A stretch of DNA of 64,000 nt. Source: Xylogone sp. PMI_703 (Eukaryota; Ascomycota; Leotiomycetes). Under the pieces are notes generated by a model. The model saw only the letters and a program-made list of their open reading frames with translations. It made no database searches and had not been told where the DNA came from. Below, one piece after another: positions 44,842 through 56,767 of the stretch. The stretch spans positions 4,774,001 through 4,838,000 of the forward strand of contig JAJTUQ010000004.1 in NCBI GenBank assembly GCA_021399445.1. Direction: 5' to 3'. The position numbers and the translations under genes are program-made. Position 1 is the first letter of the stretch; every line of letters starts with the position of its first letter.

Positions 44842-46453
44842 TTAACAACTAAACGGCTCTCCGACAGCTATAAGAGGATATAAGCATATTGTCTTAAACA
44901 ACTGGGATACGGATTCTTACCTCCGCTCTGATATGCATCTACGATCAATTTCACAGTAACGTAGGTGCCCGCGACACAGATAAAACCTCCACCAGCAATA
45001 GTTAAGAGACAGAATATAAACTGCACTGGACGAGCAAACCAGGCACGCACACCGTTATGTGTCAAATGATAGGCATCGTGGAGCCAGAAGAATCCCGCCA
45101 CGCCGTATGTAAACCAGCTAGCAAATAACGAAGCGGCAATACCAATCAGATACGAGAAGATGGGCACCCCGACGGCGAGGACAAAAGCCGCAGCATTCAT
45201 GATAAAGATCAATACCGTCCAAACACCCCATCCGGTAAAGGTATGGCTATGAAGGTGCCGCGAATGTCTAAATAGGCGTAAGAAGAGCAGTTTGGCAGCT
45301 GTATGGGCGTATAAACTTCCTGCAATCAAGAAATTGGGGATTGCAATCGCATAAGCGGCCTTTTGCCATTTAATTGACAAAGAAGAGAAACTAGGTGAGG
45401 CCACGGTAGATCCCAGATACCAAAAACTCACAACGGCGAAAACGACGTAGAAAGTTGTTGCGAAGCCCTGTAATACATAAGCGGCCTTCATTGCATCTCT
45501 AGGATTCTTCATCTCAGAGATCAGGATGAAGAACATAAAGTGCCCGGCATATGCAAATACAGGATTAGTAACTGACACGAAGGCATTCACGAAGCTGGGA
45601 TTCGCGAATCTTGGAATAGAGCGCGGGACAATTGGAGCGACTCCTGCGCCGATCATACCTACGATGCCTGCTACAATGATGGATGCCACTGAGAGGATAC
45701 ATAGCCAGGAAAGCCTGTCTAGGGTACGCGGGAATGAAAAGAGGAGCGTTGGGATAGCAAAGATGCCGGTGTAGAGCATGAGACAGAGCTTAGAGCTGGA
45801 GAGAGCACTAAGTGCGATTTGGCCCGCAAGAAGTTGTCCACCCGTGGCAAAAACGGCAAAGATGATGGTTCCAGCAGCGAGAACTTCACGGCCAATGGGA
45901 CCAAAAAGGATGTATCCAGCATCGCCCATGTTGTGAACTTCTGGATGGTTATGCTTGCTGATCTTGTAAACATGACTTCCGTTGCTTTAGTAACTGTGTA
46001 ACTGAACTCACAATTGTACTAAGAGATAGGCTGTATAAGTTCCCCAGATACCAAGAAAGATAATGAGGATGACATTGGGTACAAGCTGTGCGACAATCAG
46101 CATCAAATTCCTTTCGCGATCATGACAGCCCTCTGATGTCTCGATGCACGTACGCCAACCACTCCAGCACTACTTGGCAGACTGAGCATTCCATTTGAAA
46201 CAATCTCAGCGATCATGAGTACCGCGACCATCTGCCATGTCATTGTCTTGTACTTGATATCATGTCCAGCTTCCTCGCCGAAAACGTCATTTTTCATGCC
46301 AGTTTGCGGTGCAGCTTCTGTGATACCCTCCTCACGATCGTATGGGGAAATATTCGCGTCATCGTAATAGTACCTCTTGTCCATAATTCTAGTTGCAGTT
46401 TTGTAGCAGGCAGATACCGACGAGTTAGACCAAAGCCTCCCAAAAGATTTCAC
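44842..46453 (-). CDS. AAAP-family amino-acid transporter
   Basis: Plasma-membrane or vacuolar amino-acid/proton transporter of the Aa_trans family, like Neurospora Mtr. Four exons: 46453 or 46384..46154, 46085..46012, 45957..44921 and 44867..44842. The last exon is only 26 nt and yields AVGEPFSC, the family-like C-terminus; reading through that intron gives an unrelated tail. Intron 3 begins GTAAGA. The start at 46384 (MDKRYYYDDANISPYDREEG, 455 aa) looks more family-like than the in-frame ATG at 46453 (478 aa). The splices restore GVVGLVPNVILIIFLGIW and LVQFKHNHPEVHNMGDAGY. About ten or eleven hydrophobic helices are visible. The substrate cannot be predicted beyond neutral or aromatic amino acids by family. 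Confidence 0.85.
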
Positions 46454-48198
46454 GATATGTAGGAGCTTTGATGAAGTTTGATGAGAGTTAAGATTGAATT
46501 GACATTCTGGATGAATAAAGCCGTGGAGGAGGGGAAAGATCTACGCAAGGGGCATATGTACGTACAGCCCACCCTTATCGCATAACCAAACCATGCATCG
46601 GGCCGTCATAGCTACAGAAGAACACTATTATTAAGAAAACAATGGATAGGAAGGTTGCTATCTCCTGTAGTCAGGCGCCGCCAAGCTGCTTATCTACCCG
46701 CAACATACTGCGCTGTACCTGTGATAGTAAATCACTTATGTAATGTGCTCTTGTAGAATCATTAGTTTGACTGTATTTGGGTTACATATTGCCGAATATT
46801 ATTGGGCGGTGCCTTATGTTATCGATAGCTTTACTACTGTAACAAGTTAACGTGGTCAAGAGTGGATAGCTGCTACCCTTGACAGATAAATGGGTTGATC
46901 TTCTCTAGGGCAGCTACAGTGGATCAAGGCGGAGTGGGATTAAGTTACCGTGTACTTTATCCACTTGCCCGAAAGAGAAGACGGGCCAGCTCGCAGACAG
47001 CGTAAAAGTAAAGTTCACATGTGGCCAAGCAGCTGTGCCGTATCTTGCATAGGCTAATAACTGCTTCAAGAACCCACTCAAATGGTTACAATGTTTATGA
47101 TAAAGTCAGCTCGGTCGCCATACTCAGCAATTACTTGTCGGAATCAAAGAGCTATTGGCCTATAATGAGCAGTGGACCTAGATCCTGGGAGTCCCGATCT
47201 CATGTAAACTCATGAGGTGGATCTGCCTCTTAGCCTGCAGCCCCACATTGGCTTGATTAAGGCGACGAGGAAAAATGATAGTATCACCACGTCGCTGTCT
47301 ATTAATTCTAGAGTCATTAAGACAGAAATTGAAGTCAAAATCAATTAGTTAACATAAACGGCAACTACTATCATCAGGTTATTGCTAAACATTTTTCAAT
47401 GTTACCTATGTATTGTTCCAGAGCCGGGATACACCTAAGTCGCTGTTTCCTCCAAGGATATGTTTCTGGATGTACCTTCTTGAATCTCTTTCCTTTAGAT
47501 ATGAACACGGTAAATCAAGCTCCTGAAGTACCACACACTCCAACATGCTGTATGTTTCCGTCATAGCCATGCACTACAAAATCCCCACCACCCGTCGATA
47601 CGGGAGCCTCACTCAATGCAGGTATGATGCAAGCCTTGTTTCCGTGCTGAGGCCGCCCTCCGTCTGACTCCTCAGTACTGTGTAACAATTCTTCTGCACG
47701 CGTGAGTTGGTCAATGGCAATGAGGCCTTACCAACAAAAACCGATCTTTTTATTGGCTCTTGGGCTCACTCACATGTTCATTGGAAGGCTGCTAGTCTAG
47801 CATGAACTGCTCATGATCCAGCCATCTTACTGGAAGAAAAGTCGCCGATTTATGCATATGCCTTCCTAGAAGGACGGCATGGAGTTAGTATGATACATCT
47901 TGGAGTCTCAAGGAAATTCCATTGGTGGCATATTGGCGCCATCCAACACAAGAACGCCTGGCATCTTCGATGATGCCTAGGATGTCCAACATTCAGATTC
48001 ACATCCAACTGGGCCGCGTCTGGGGAGGCCTCAGATACATACGTGTATTTGTAGAGCCTTGTACCACTCGGCATGGTATTAGAGGAAGGATACAAGCAGA
48101 AAGAGGCTGCCAAATCGTTTATTCTATCTATATAGTCATCAAAATATCAACTTGCATCTAGAGAAGTCCTACTGAATGTGGTAAATCTCCACTATTCC
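46454..48198. other. Gene-poor 1.7 kb intergenic region
   Basis: Only short frames (up to 87 codons) are present, none with recognisable content or good splice partners. I see no repeat or RNA gene. It starts with the transporter promoter. Confidence 0.45.
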
Positions 48199-50441
48199 AT
48201 GAGCCGACGTCCCAACCACAGGTTCTCTATCGAAAGAAATCGCGAAGCTACGGCCTTCGAGGTTGGTGTCGATTTTATCAAGCGCAGATTAACGGGCTCG
48301 ATTTTTAAGAGAGATAAAGACCTTGGCGGGCCAGCGGTAAGTGGAATAACGCTTTAATATGATAGTAACACTAATATTTCTTTCTACGGTATAGATACCT
48401 TCTCATAGGATGCCACCAAAACAGCCGTTCTACGAAGATGGAAGTGCTAGCAGTAGCAGCAAAAGACGGGCTTCTACCGGTACAAATAGTAAGAAGAAGA
48501 AGAATATGACGATACACAACTGTAGCTGTACTAACTTAGAATAAGTGATAGGGGAGAACTCCGAAGCAAATCCGGACTTAAGGGCGTACACCGATCAACT
48601 TGCCTCATTGATGCAATGCGTTTCAGATACTTCCAAGGAATTACGGTCATTTCAAAAGGCTACTACAGGCCATGCCAAAAAGATAGATACGGCTATACGA
48701 AACTTCGAGCAGCTAAATGAGCTGAGAAAGGAAGTCCAAGATTATAAAGCGGCCATTAACGCCCTGAAAAGAGAAAATCGCGAGAGTGAGGATGCAATAG
48801 CCAAAAGTAGAGAGAAGCTTAAAGAGGAGGAAGAACAGTTAAAAAAAGACTTCATGAAATTCGAAGAAGAGAAAATGGCCGAGGATGAAGCGTTGAAGCG
48901 GAAAGAGATTGATTTAGAGTCAAGACATAAGAAAGCTCTGGAGAAGGAAGGGGCAAAACTCGAAAAGAAGTATCTTGACGAAAAGAAAGAACTGGTGGAT
49001 AACGCGTTGAAAAAAGAGAAGAGCTTAAGGGAAGAGATTAAGATACTGAGAAATGAGAAAGCTGAGGCGCAGAAAAAGCTCGAAGCCTCCGAGAGAAAAT
49101 TCGAAAATCAGAGTGAGCAATTAGCTGGAGTTCAAACAGATAATGAGAACCTGAAGAGGGCCAATAAAACTCTGATGGAGGAGAATAGGGCGCTCGTGAA
49201 AGAGCTGGATGACGCGAGGAATATATTTGCATTGAACAAACGGTCAACGGAATATTAGTGAGTTTATCTTGATATGGTCTTGTTATATGTCTAACAAGCC
49301 CTCAAACAGTCAGAAACAGTTCACACAAATATATAGTAATATTTCAGCAATATCTCGTCGATATTTTCAGAATTTGGAAGAGACTGTTTGTATTGCCAAA
49401 AGAAGCTAATGGATCTCCTACTGAACTACATTCTAGGATGCTCACCAGGTCCAAGAGCAACTCAAAGCTGTGGATAACTACTTTTCATCAATTCCATTCT
49501 CCAATAGCGATAATGCAAAGGCTCTACGAATGGCGCACGTGCAACGTATAATTTCTGAATATATTCGAGAACACATTTGGCACCCATTCTCTATTGCGAA
49601 GGTTCAACAAAACGGCGGACCGGTACTCCTTTTAAATACAATAGCAGAAATCCTAAAGTCAAACCAAGGAACCAATGGTGCCTATATCTCGAAGATCTGG
49701 TCAGCTCTTACGGAGCGTGCCCTACAATCACCAGAACTCGAGGGCCCTATGCAGGATCGTGCTACAAAAGTTGTCCAGGGGATACGGCATATCCTTCTGC
49801 CTCTAGTTAGTCAGGAAGAAGCGCAAAACTTCACAAACGATATCCTGAAACTTTCCCAGTCCGCAATTGCCGTTTGGAATGCCTCACAAACAGACGAATT
49901 AGAAATCAAGGTTTGCTCTGAACTTGATCCTGAACTTCGTGAGCAATGGCGGTGCAAAGAGCTTGATCCACCAATGTTACCAACAAATAAAAATGACAAG
50001 GCAAAGGCAGACATCCCATCAGCTACAACGAAAAGGATTTTTATTTTATTTCCACGAATCGAGGCTCGAAGCTTCTCCAAAACGTCTGGATCGCGTCCTA
50101 CTCTGCCTGGCGGTTGGCCCGAGGCGGAAACAGAGCAAGCTCTTGCTCCTGTAGAGACATGTATCCATCCGGGAGTTGGGCTACCCGAGTGGTCAGTTCT
50201 TGTAGTGAGAGGTCACGAGGAAGTCGAGCGTTTGAAGAAGGACAAGGAGGAAGAGGAGAGACTCTATCAAGAGAGTTTTCAGGAATTCAATAAGCAGTGG
50301 AAGAATCGCAAAGGAGGTGCAGGAGGGAAGAAGAAGAATCTAGTAGTGTCGGTCAATCAGGGTCCACCCAGTCCAACGGAGCAATGGAAAATGAGTGGTA
50401 AGAATACATCTGAGAGATCGAGCGAGAAGGATAAAGACTGA
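48199..50441 (+). CDS. Large coiled-coil hypothetical protein (five exons)
   Basis: I do not recognise a named family. Five exons join in phase: 48199..48336, 48395..48488, 48546..49257, 49310..49385 and 49437..50441, giving exactly 675 codons (674 aa). The N-terminus (MSRRPNHRFSIERNREATAF) and a Ser-rich basic linker precede a long coiled coil, about residues 80-320, dense in E/K heptads (DYKAAINALKRENRESEDA to LKRANKTLMEENRALVKEL). The second half is globular and helical (REHIWHPFSIAKVQQNGG, then EGPMQDRATKVVQGIRHILL), followed by a charged linker and a Lys-rich tail. There are no membrane segments. Exon 4 (76 nt) is bounded by weak sites, so isoforms are possible. A structural or scaffold protein is likely, function unknown. 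Confidence 0.65.
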
Positions 50442-50980
50442 AACAACAAGGGTGGGGGGTTTTGACTAATTTCTTTTGGCTGATGCAATAATAATGAGTT
50501 AATGTATATATTTACTTGCGTTATATTAATTGAGTGTATAAGTAATACTGAGAACATCTTGTGACCGTAGTGTTTTCTACTTAGTTTATGCTATGAGCGT
50601 GATTCTAATAGAATGAAATGAATGTTTGTCATATACCAATCACTTGGCTATTGGCACGGCTAGCTTCGGAACCCCCCGCCCAGCCCGGGAAATATTCTCC
50701 CGTCAAAACTGAGGGAGTTGTAGCTGATGATGACGTCCAAACAGACATCTGGTCCATTTAAAGGGCAGTATAACCACCAGGCCCATATTTGATTATGCCT
50801 ACTCGTTGTACTCGGAAGAACTCCCTCGTTGGCTTTCAGGACTTAAAACCCCTATATACAACTTTCATTCAAAAGTCCGGATCTTTACCTTGTCAGCTAT
50901 CTATCCATAATAGGGCGACTGCTAAGGTTGGGATCTAGAGTTACTCTCTATTCTTATCGTGCTGAGTATGAAGCCAAATT
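50442..50980. other. Convergent intergenic region
   Basis: The 539 bp between the coiled-coil gene and the HeLo-like/pseudokinase stop hold no gene; they are AT-rich next to both stops. Confidence 0.45.
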
Positions 50981-52706
50981 CTATAGATTAATATCTTGCA
51001 TCTTCTCTAAGACATTTTCAATGTAGCGTACCCCTATTGTGACGCCATCTTCATCTGTAACATCTAACCCGAACCCTTGATCATCTTGATTTTCACCATT
51101 TCCTGTATCCAAGCATCGTAAGCAAAGAAGCACAATATCACTATACCGCTTCCCTAATCGAGAGGGCAGCTCAGTCATGGCGAGCTCTTCAAACCGCAGC
51201 TTGTTTTCAGACGCGCTAACTTGGGCATGACCTAGCCATAATGAGTTGCCGATGGTCGAGGAAGATTCCCCGGTCTCAACATAATGTACGAATGATGTCC
51301 ATAGACCGATCTCCAAGAGGATGACTCCCAAACTATATATGTCATGTTGCATTTGATAGTTCACTTGCGGGTGTGTGCCTTGACGGCTCGGATGCCGATC
51401 TGATAGATGGCTGGTCAGAATAACTCTGAGAGATCATGAGATATCTTACATAGATTATGATCCCAGATATTATCTCCTCTTAGATAGGTATGCCCATCCT
51501 CAATTCGGAATTGCTCAAAACCTGCAAGGAATGGAGCTCCTATTTCTGAGTGTTCGTTTTTGAATACAATTATTGTCTCTGGTCGTATATTCTTATGCAC
51601 AAATTGGACTGTGTGTAGAAAGAGAATGGAGCTAGTCAGTCTTTTTGCTAGGTCTAACCGCTCATTGAGGGGGTAAGGGGTTCCCGAAAGAAGAATGCTT
51701 CTTAAACTCTTAGGATTGGAGATCTGAGGAGGGATGTTGAAGACGAATTTATAATCGAAGCAAGATGATTTGTTCAAGCGCGTGATCTTCATGACCCCAC
51801 GACACCTCAAAAGGCCAAAGGTGAATGGGTCAACTTCTGCTAGAATGCGAGCTAGATTTCGAACTTCTTTGAGGGTCTGGTTGGGATTAGCCGTGGGATT
51901 AGAGACCATTGTGTCGATGAGAACTATCTCATTGATCTCTTGTAGGACGGATATCTGCGCTGAAGAATAGCTGATACTTGATAGATTTAAGTCAATATCA
52001 TCAATCCAGATAGACCTTTGATCTTTGGCGTCTCCTTCTCGTCCAGATCTCACCGCGTCTCGGATTCCTTTTGCAGCTGCTATAATAGGAATCTGTTGAC
52101 GCTCTAGTCTCTGCTGTTGCTCATGAAGTCCTTCATCTATGTTACCAATCGACATCTGCATGATCAAAATCCAAGTCGGGTCATATCTTGCCTGCCACTT
52201 CTCAATATCGTCCAAAATTTGATAGAGTGTGCTCTTCTTGAAGACGTATTTCATCTTCTTCGAGACTCCCATTTCGCTTATACCTTTCATTCCTGTTACA
52301 ACATTCCGGTCATTATTCTTCGAGTTGCTATCTTTTGAGCTTCCGTATTCTCGTTTCTCACCGAGCATTTGGCCAATGGTTAAACTAGCTGTCTTGAGCT
52401 TCCCTTCAAGCTGAGAAAGCACATGCGATTGCATATCCTGCAGCTTTCTGTCCAAGCTGCCGGCTATTTTCTTCATAATTTCAATTTGAGTCTCTACCTT
52501 AACCCAGTTACTCTCAATTGAGACCAATAGCTCGGCTGCCTCTTCTTGTGCATGAAGGTAGGTACGGCATCTTTTAACGAATTTGTTGCCATATCTAATT
52601 GTAGTTGTTGTCAGCGACTCAGCCTGGCCCGCACAACAATGCCTCGCACTCACTTGAGACATTGATCCGCGAATGCGACAACGGCGAGGGCTGTCCCAGG
52701 ATCCAT
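50981..52706 (-). CDS. HeLo-like N-terminal domain fused to a pseudokinase
   Basis: Three exons: 52706..52654, 52594..51450 and 51399..50981, with 59- and 50-nt introns; 538 aa. Exon 1 gives the typical HeLo/MLKL-like opening MDPGTALAVVAFADQCLKYG. Helices follow to about residue 215 (AELLVSIESNWVKVETQIEI, FKKSTLYQILDDIEKW). A kinase fold follows from about residue 280, but the catalytic residues are lost. The HRDxKxxN loop reads HKNIRPET (about 348-355), so the catalytic Asp, Lys and Asn are all replaced, and the DFG position reads AGF. Family knowledge: HeLo bundles (HET-S, HELLP) permeabilise membranes and are homologous to the MLKL killer domain. So this is a candidate MLKL-type execution protein. 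It is divergent from a kinase-WD40 gene, 347 bp apart. Domain assignment of the N-terminus is by pattern only. Confidence 0.75.
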
Positions 52707-53053
52707 GGGAATTTGTTAAGAAGCTATTGACAAAGTAGTTGAAAACGGTTCCGATAACAGAGGAAGCATGGTTAACCAGTCTCGCGAGGCTGGCTGGGAT
52801 GCTGTTCGTTTGCCACGTTTGATCAACCTAGGATGAGGCCAAAAATAGAACTTCAAAAGCGGAGTGTCGACGAGGCTTAACAATTCACATCACACCATCA
52901 GTAAATGACTTATTATCTAACCATAGCCATACATTAGTACTATCCGTCCAGATGAAACGACCTATTTCATCGGTGCTATAGAGATTGAGATATAGTGCCC
53001 GCTTGAATGCTCGCATAGCGGCACAAGGCTGTGCTTGAGACTTCTCTTTGCAC
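52707..53053. promoter_or_regulatory. Shared divergent promoter of the pseudokinase and kinase-WD40 genes
   Basis: The two start codons lie 347 bp apart, back to back, so both promoters must be here. No named element was recognised. Co-expression is inferred from the layout only. Confidence 0.55.
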
Positions 53054-55561
53054 ATGATGACTGCCCCATCTGATATTAAGCATTGGAAGATTAATGCAAC
53101 AATCTATGAAGACCGTGTGGAGGAAACGCATTTTATGACGGATCCCGCCAGGAATATCAGACGGAGGCCTTATACGAAAGTATGGAGAGTCGAGCATCAC
53201 CTAGGTCGCGGGAGCTTTGGAGACGTGCGCCTTGAAAAGGACTCAGTCGATGGGAACGTAAGAGCGGTAAAAAGAATTGCAGGAGGGGGGATAAATTTAA
53301 ACGATGATAGATATCAGCAAGAGTTAAAGGCGTTGTTGGAGTTTTCGAAGCCCAAGGCAAGCCAATAATGAGTGAAATTATTTCCAGCATGCAAACTGAT
53401 ATCCAGTCAGTCTAAAGAGGCTGCCGTGTTTGTAGAATTTTATGGTTGGTTTCAGTTTGGGCCTGATATATTCTTTGCTATGGAATACATCCCTCTTGGA
53501 GACCTAGAAGAGAATGTGAACAGATACTCTGGCAAAATACCAGAAGTTGAAGCACGAGATATTACTGAACAGATACTTTCGGGATTGGAGATTATGCACG
53601 CCGAGTCATTTGCACATCGTGATCTTAAACCGCAGGTAACAGATACTACATATGCCAGCTTCAGCTATATGCTAATATTTGTATGATGTAGAACGTTTTA
53701 GTAGTCCATGGGCCCCCTGAGTGGTGGATTAAGCTTGCTGATTTTGGATTAAGCAAGAGATTAACTGGATCCACGGCATATCGAACGTTTGGTGGTACTC
53801 AGTATTACATGGCCCCCGAAATCCTAGACACAGCGAGCGAGGAATATACTAACGCCGTCGATCTATGGGCGGTTGGATGCATTACGTATCGATTAGTTAC
53901 TGGTATTGTTCCGTTTCTCAAAGTAAAAGATGCATTGAAGTATTGCGAGGATAAGTCTTTATTCCCAAACGGCGCCCTTCATGAGAACGGAGTTAAGAGC
54001 TTGTGCGCTAGGTTCATTAAAGAGCTTCTTGAAGCGGATCCTCAACGACGGATTTCAGCTTCGCAAGCTCTGAACCATGAATGGATTCTCACAGGTAGGT
54101 CGAATACTCCTTCAACAATATTATTTTATATATCGTCATCGTAGCCATAATCTAACCGGCCTATGCACAGTCTCTAATATGCAAAACCAATCAGTACAAC
54201 TTTTACATGCGGATCCAGAAAGCTCACGGTCTTTTGACTCTTCCGTATCTAGTCTAAACTACAATACGAATACTCATGATGGCCTAAAATCACATATTCA
54301 ACCTTTGTTGGGACAGACAGAGGATCCGGAACTTCACTCAGAAGCCTATTCTGTATCTGACAATCATTTACCAGCCGCTTCAAATTACGCAAGACCTGAA
54401 CAAAACCCAGCACCTAGAATTGAGGACCATCAAAGTTCCACAAGAGATAAAGCAACGTCACCAGCGCAAGAATCAGACGGTGTGAGCTCACCGCCTAGTA
54501 ATAAATACTTAACTTCACTGCAACCATCCCTGAATAATAGAAACTCATCGCCACAGTCTGAATTCAAAAGGCTCATTGCTCAGGTTCGGCGAGACGTGAT
54601 CCCAAAACCTATATTGAGGCCCAAAGGAGAGAGTAAATTACTACGCAAGTTTGAAGGACATACTGACTTGGTGTGTTCCGTGGCATTCTCTCATGACCGT
54701 ACAAGGATAGTGTCAGCTTCAAATGATAAAACTGTCAGGATCTGGGATGTAAAGACAGGTGCTGTTCTGCTAAAGTTTGACCGGCACACTACCTCTGTGC
54801 GATGTGCTACCTTCTCGCCTGATAGCAGGACAATAGCTTCAGGATGCGATGATACAATCCTGCTCTGGGATCCGGCCTCGGGCACTATTCTCAACAGGCT
54901 CCAAGGACCTACAGATGGAGTGGATTCGATAGCATTCTCACCAGATGGGACCAAGATAACAGCGTCGGGAAGTTATTATTCCAAAAAGTCGGCCTCGAAG
55001 GACAACGAGATTTCAATACGACTCTGGGATGTAGCAACTGGTAGCATTTTGAAGAGCTTTCCAGGATACAGAAGAACAGGGAATGCTGTGGCTTTTTCAC
55101 CTGATGGTACGAAGATAGTTTCAGGGTGCTCTGACTACGTGGTCAGGGATTGGGATACAACAACTGGGAATGTTCTACACGAGTTTAAAGGGCACGAAAC
55201 TACAGTGACATCCGTGGCCTATTCTCCTGATGGTGCTAAGATAGCGTCGGCTTCACTGGATAATACAGTACGAATTTGGGATGCGGCAACTGGTGCAATG
55301 TTGCTGAAGTTTACGGAGCACACATGTTGGGTGGTTTCTGTAGCCTACTCACCTGACAGTACTATGGTGGCTTCAGCAGCAGTCAATGTATTTGGAGTAG
55401 TCGATAATACTGTCCGGCTCTGGGATGCGTCAACTGGCACTGTTATACGGAGACTTGATCATCCCTCAGGGGTACACTCTATAGCATACTCTCCTGACGG
55501 CAGAATGATAGTCTCAGCGTTAGCAGATTCGACGATCTGGCTCTGGGATATAATAAACTAA
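53054..55561 (+). CDS. Ser/Thr protein kinase fused to a seven-repeat WD40 domain
   Basis: Four exons: 53054..53356, 53411..53635, 53692..54094 and 54171..55561; 773 aa. Intron 1 (53357-53410) uses a GC donor (AAG then GCAAGC) and is needed, because read-through stops after six codons. The kinase domain is intact: GRGSFG 51-56, K73 in AVK, Glu90 in helix C, HRDLKPQN 170-177, DFG 193-195, APE 217-219, and it ends near residue 308. A disordered linker of about 155 residues follows. Seven WD40 repeats cover about 465-773, enough for one closed propeller; repeats 3 and 6 carry insertions (around YYSKKSASKDNEIS and VNVFGVV). WD40 arrays in fungal NLR-type receptors act as sensors, so this could be a sensor kinase. 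It is head to head with the pseudokinase gene. The partner and ligand are unknown. Confidence 0.85.
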
Positions 55562-56767
55562 TCCTCCTACTTCTCGTAGAGTTACAGAGTGAGCGAAGTT
55601 CAAACACTTAGCATGCATGGCCAATGATTAGTGATATAGCAGTGTATATAGTATAGCCATAATATACGGATGGAGCTTAAATTGATCTTCAATATTTTAA
55701 GATAGACAAGAAAATACTAGTCCCTATAGCTGTAGAGCCATTGTCAATTGGTTGTAAGGTAACTGTGCGTTCCAGCTAACCTGCTAGCTTATTTGACCAT
55801 GGCCTCCTGTGTTCCGGCGCATTATCATTGAGACAAGAGAAAAGTTTAATGAATCATCTCGGTCTCGTTGATGGAATGATGGAAGCCCAATCCCTTGGGG
55901 GTGGGGAGGATGCTTGCTTACTTGGAATATCTGTTCTGTCTGGATCATCCCCGCACTAGGCTGCCGTGAAGAAGCAATTGATGATATGGTGAAGGAACAT
56001 GGAGACTAAAACCAAAGAATGACATATAATTTTAAGTACTGGATTCCATGGTTCCTACTTTGCGCGAGAGAGGAAAGTGTTGTTCAAATGTTAGAGGGCT
56101 TGTGATAATTTCATATGCTACCTTTGAGATGAATTCACACCTCCAAGGCATTATTGTGTTCACGTGGATAAACGAATACAAAGAAAGCCAGATAAGGTGT
56201 CAGATATTAGTGGAGAAAAGATCCAATGGAGTATTTCGAGGTGTCATTCTGATGTATAACCATTCCAAATTATCTCTAGTCAACACTCTATCATCACGCT
56301 AGTCATACTTATGATGAAGAATTTTTGACGCTGGGTAGTATTTCAATATAATTAGGGCCTGGATAGACTGTTCTAAGGGAGTATTTGAGTGGTGAAATTA
56401 CATTTTATACCCGAGACCCACGTGTGGATTGGTTGAGGAAGGAGATGCTGGCATGGTACGATTACAGCGACAAGGGATACGCGGAAAAGGCAGCATGCGT
56501 CCCCAGAACGGCCCTTCCCGTTCCGCGCTCGCCGATGGGCATTGCCACTAAAAAGCTAGAAAATCTGCCCAACCCATTATCATTCTACTAGACTTGCCGT
56601 ATCTCTAGAAACATCTGCATCTCGCAGCTCATTATTGTGTATATCGTTAGATTGATCCTCTTACACACTCATACTATCCTTCAGAGCCCCCTCAGTGTCT
56701 GCCGACTCCACTTTCAAGAGGCTACACACTTCGACCCCTAGTACAGTTCGTCAGACTCTTCTCGTCA
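55562..56767. other. Gene-poor region
   Basis: About 1.2 kb after the kinase-WD40 stop. Frames of 84 and 68 codons (56048-56302, 56385-56591) have no splice partners or recognisable features, and I do not call them genes. Some may be decayed coding DNA. Confidence 0.35.

Noticed and set aside
56048..56591. Short plus frames, including one ending GIATKKLENLPNPLSFY
   Set aside because: Suggestive wording but too short and isolated. No start context or splice evidence distinguishes them from chance.
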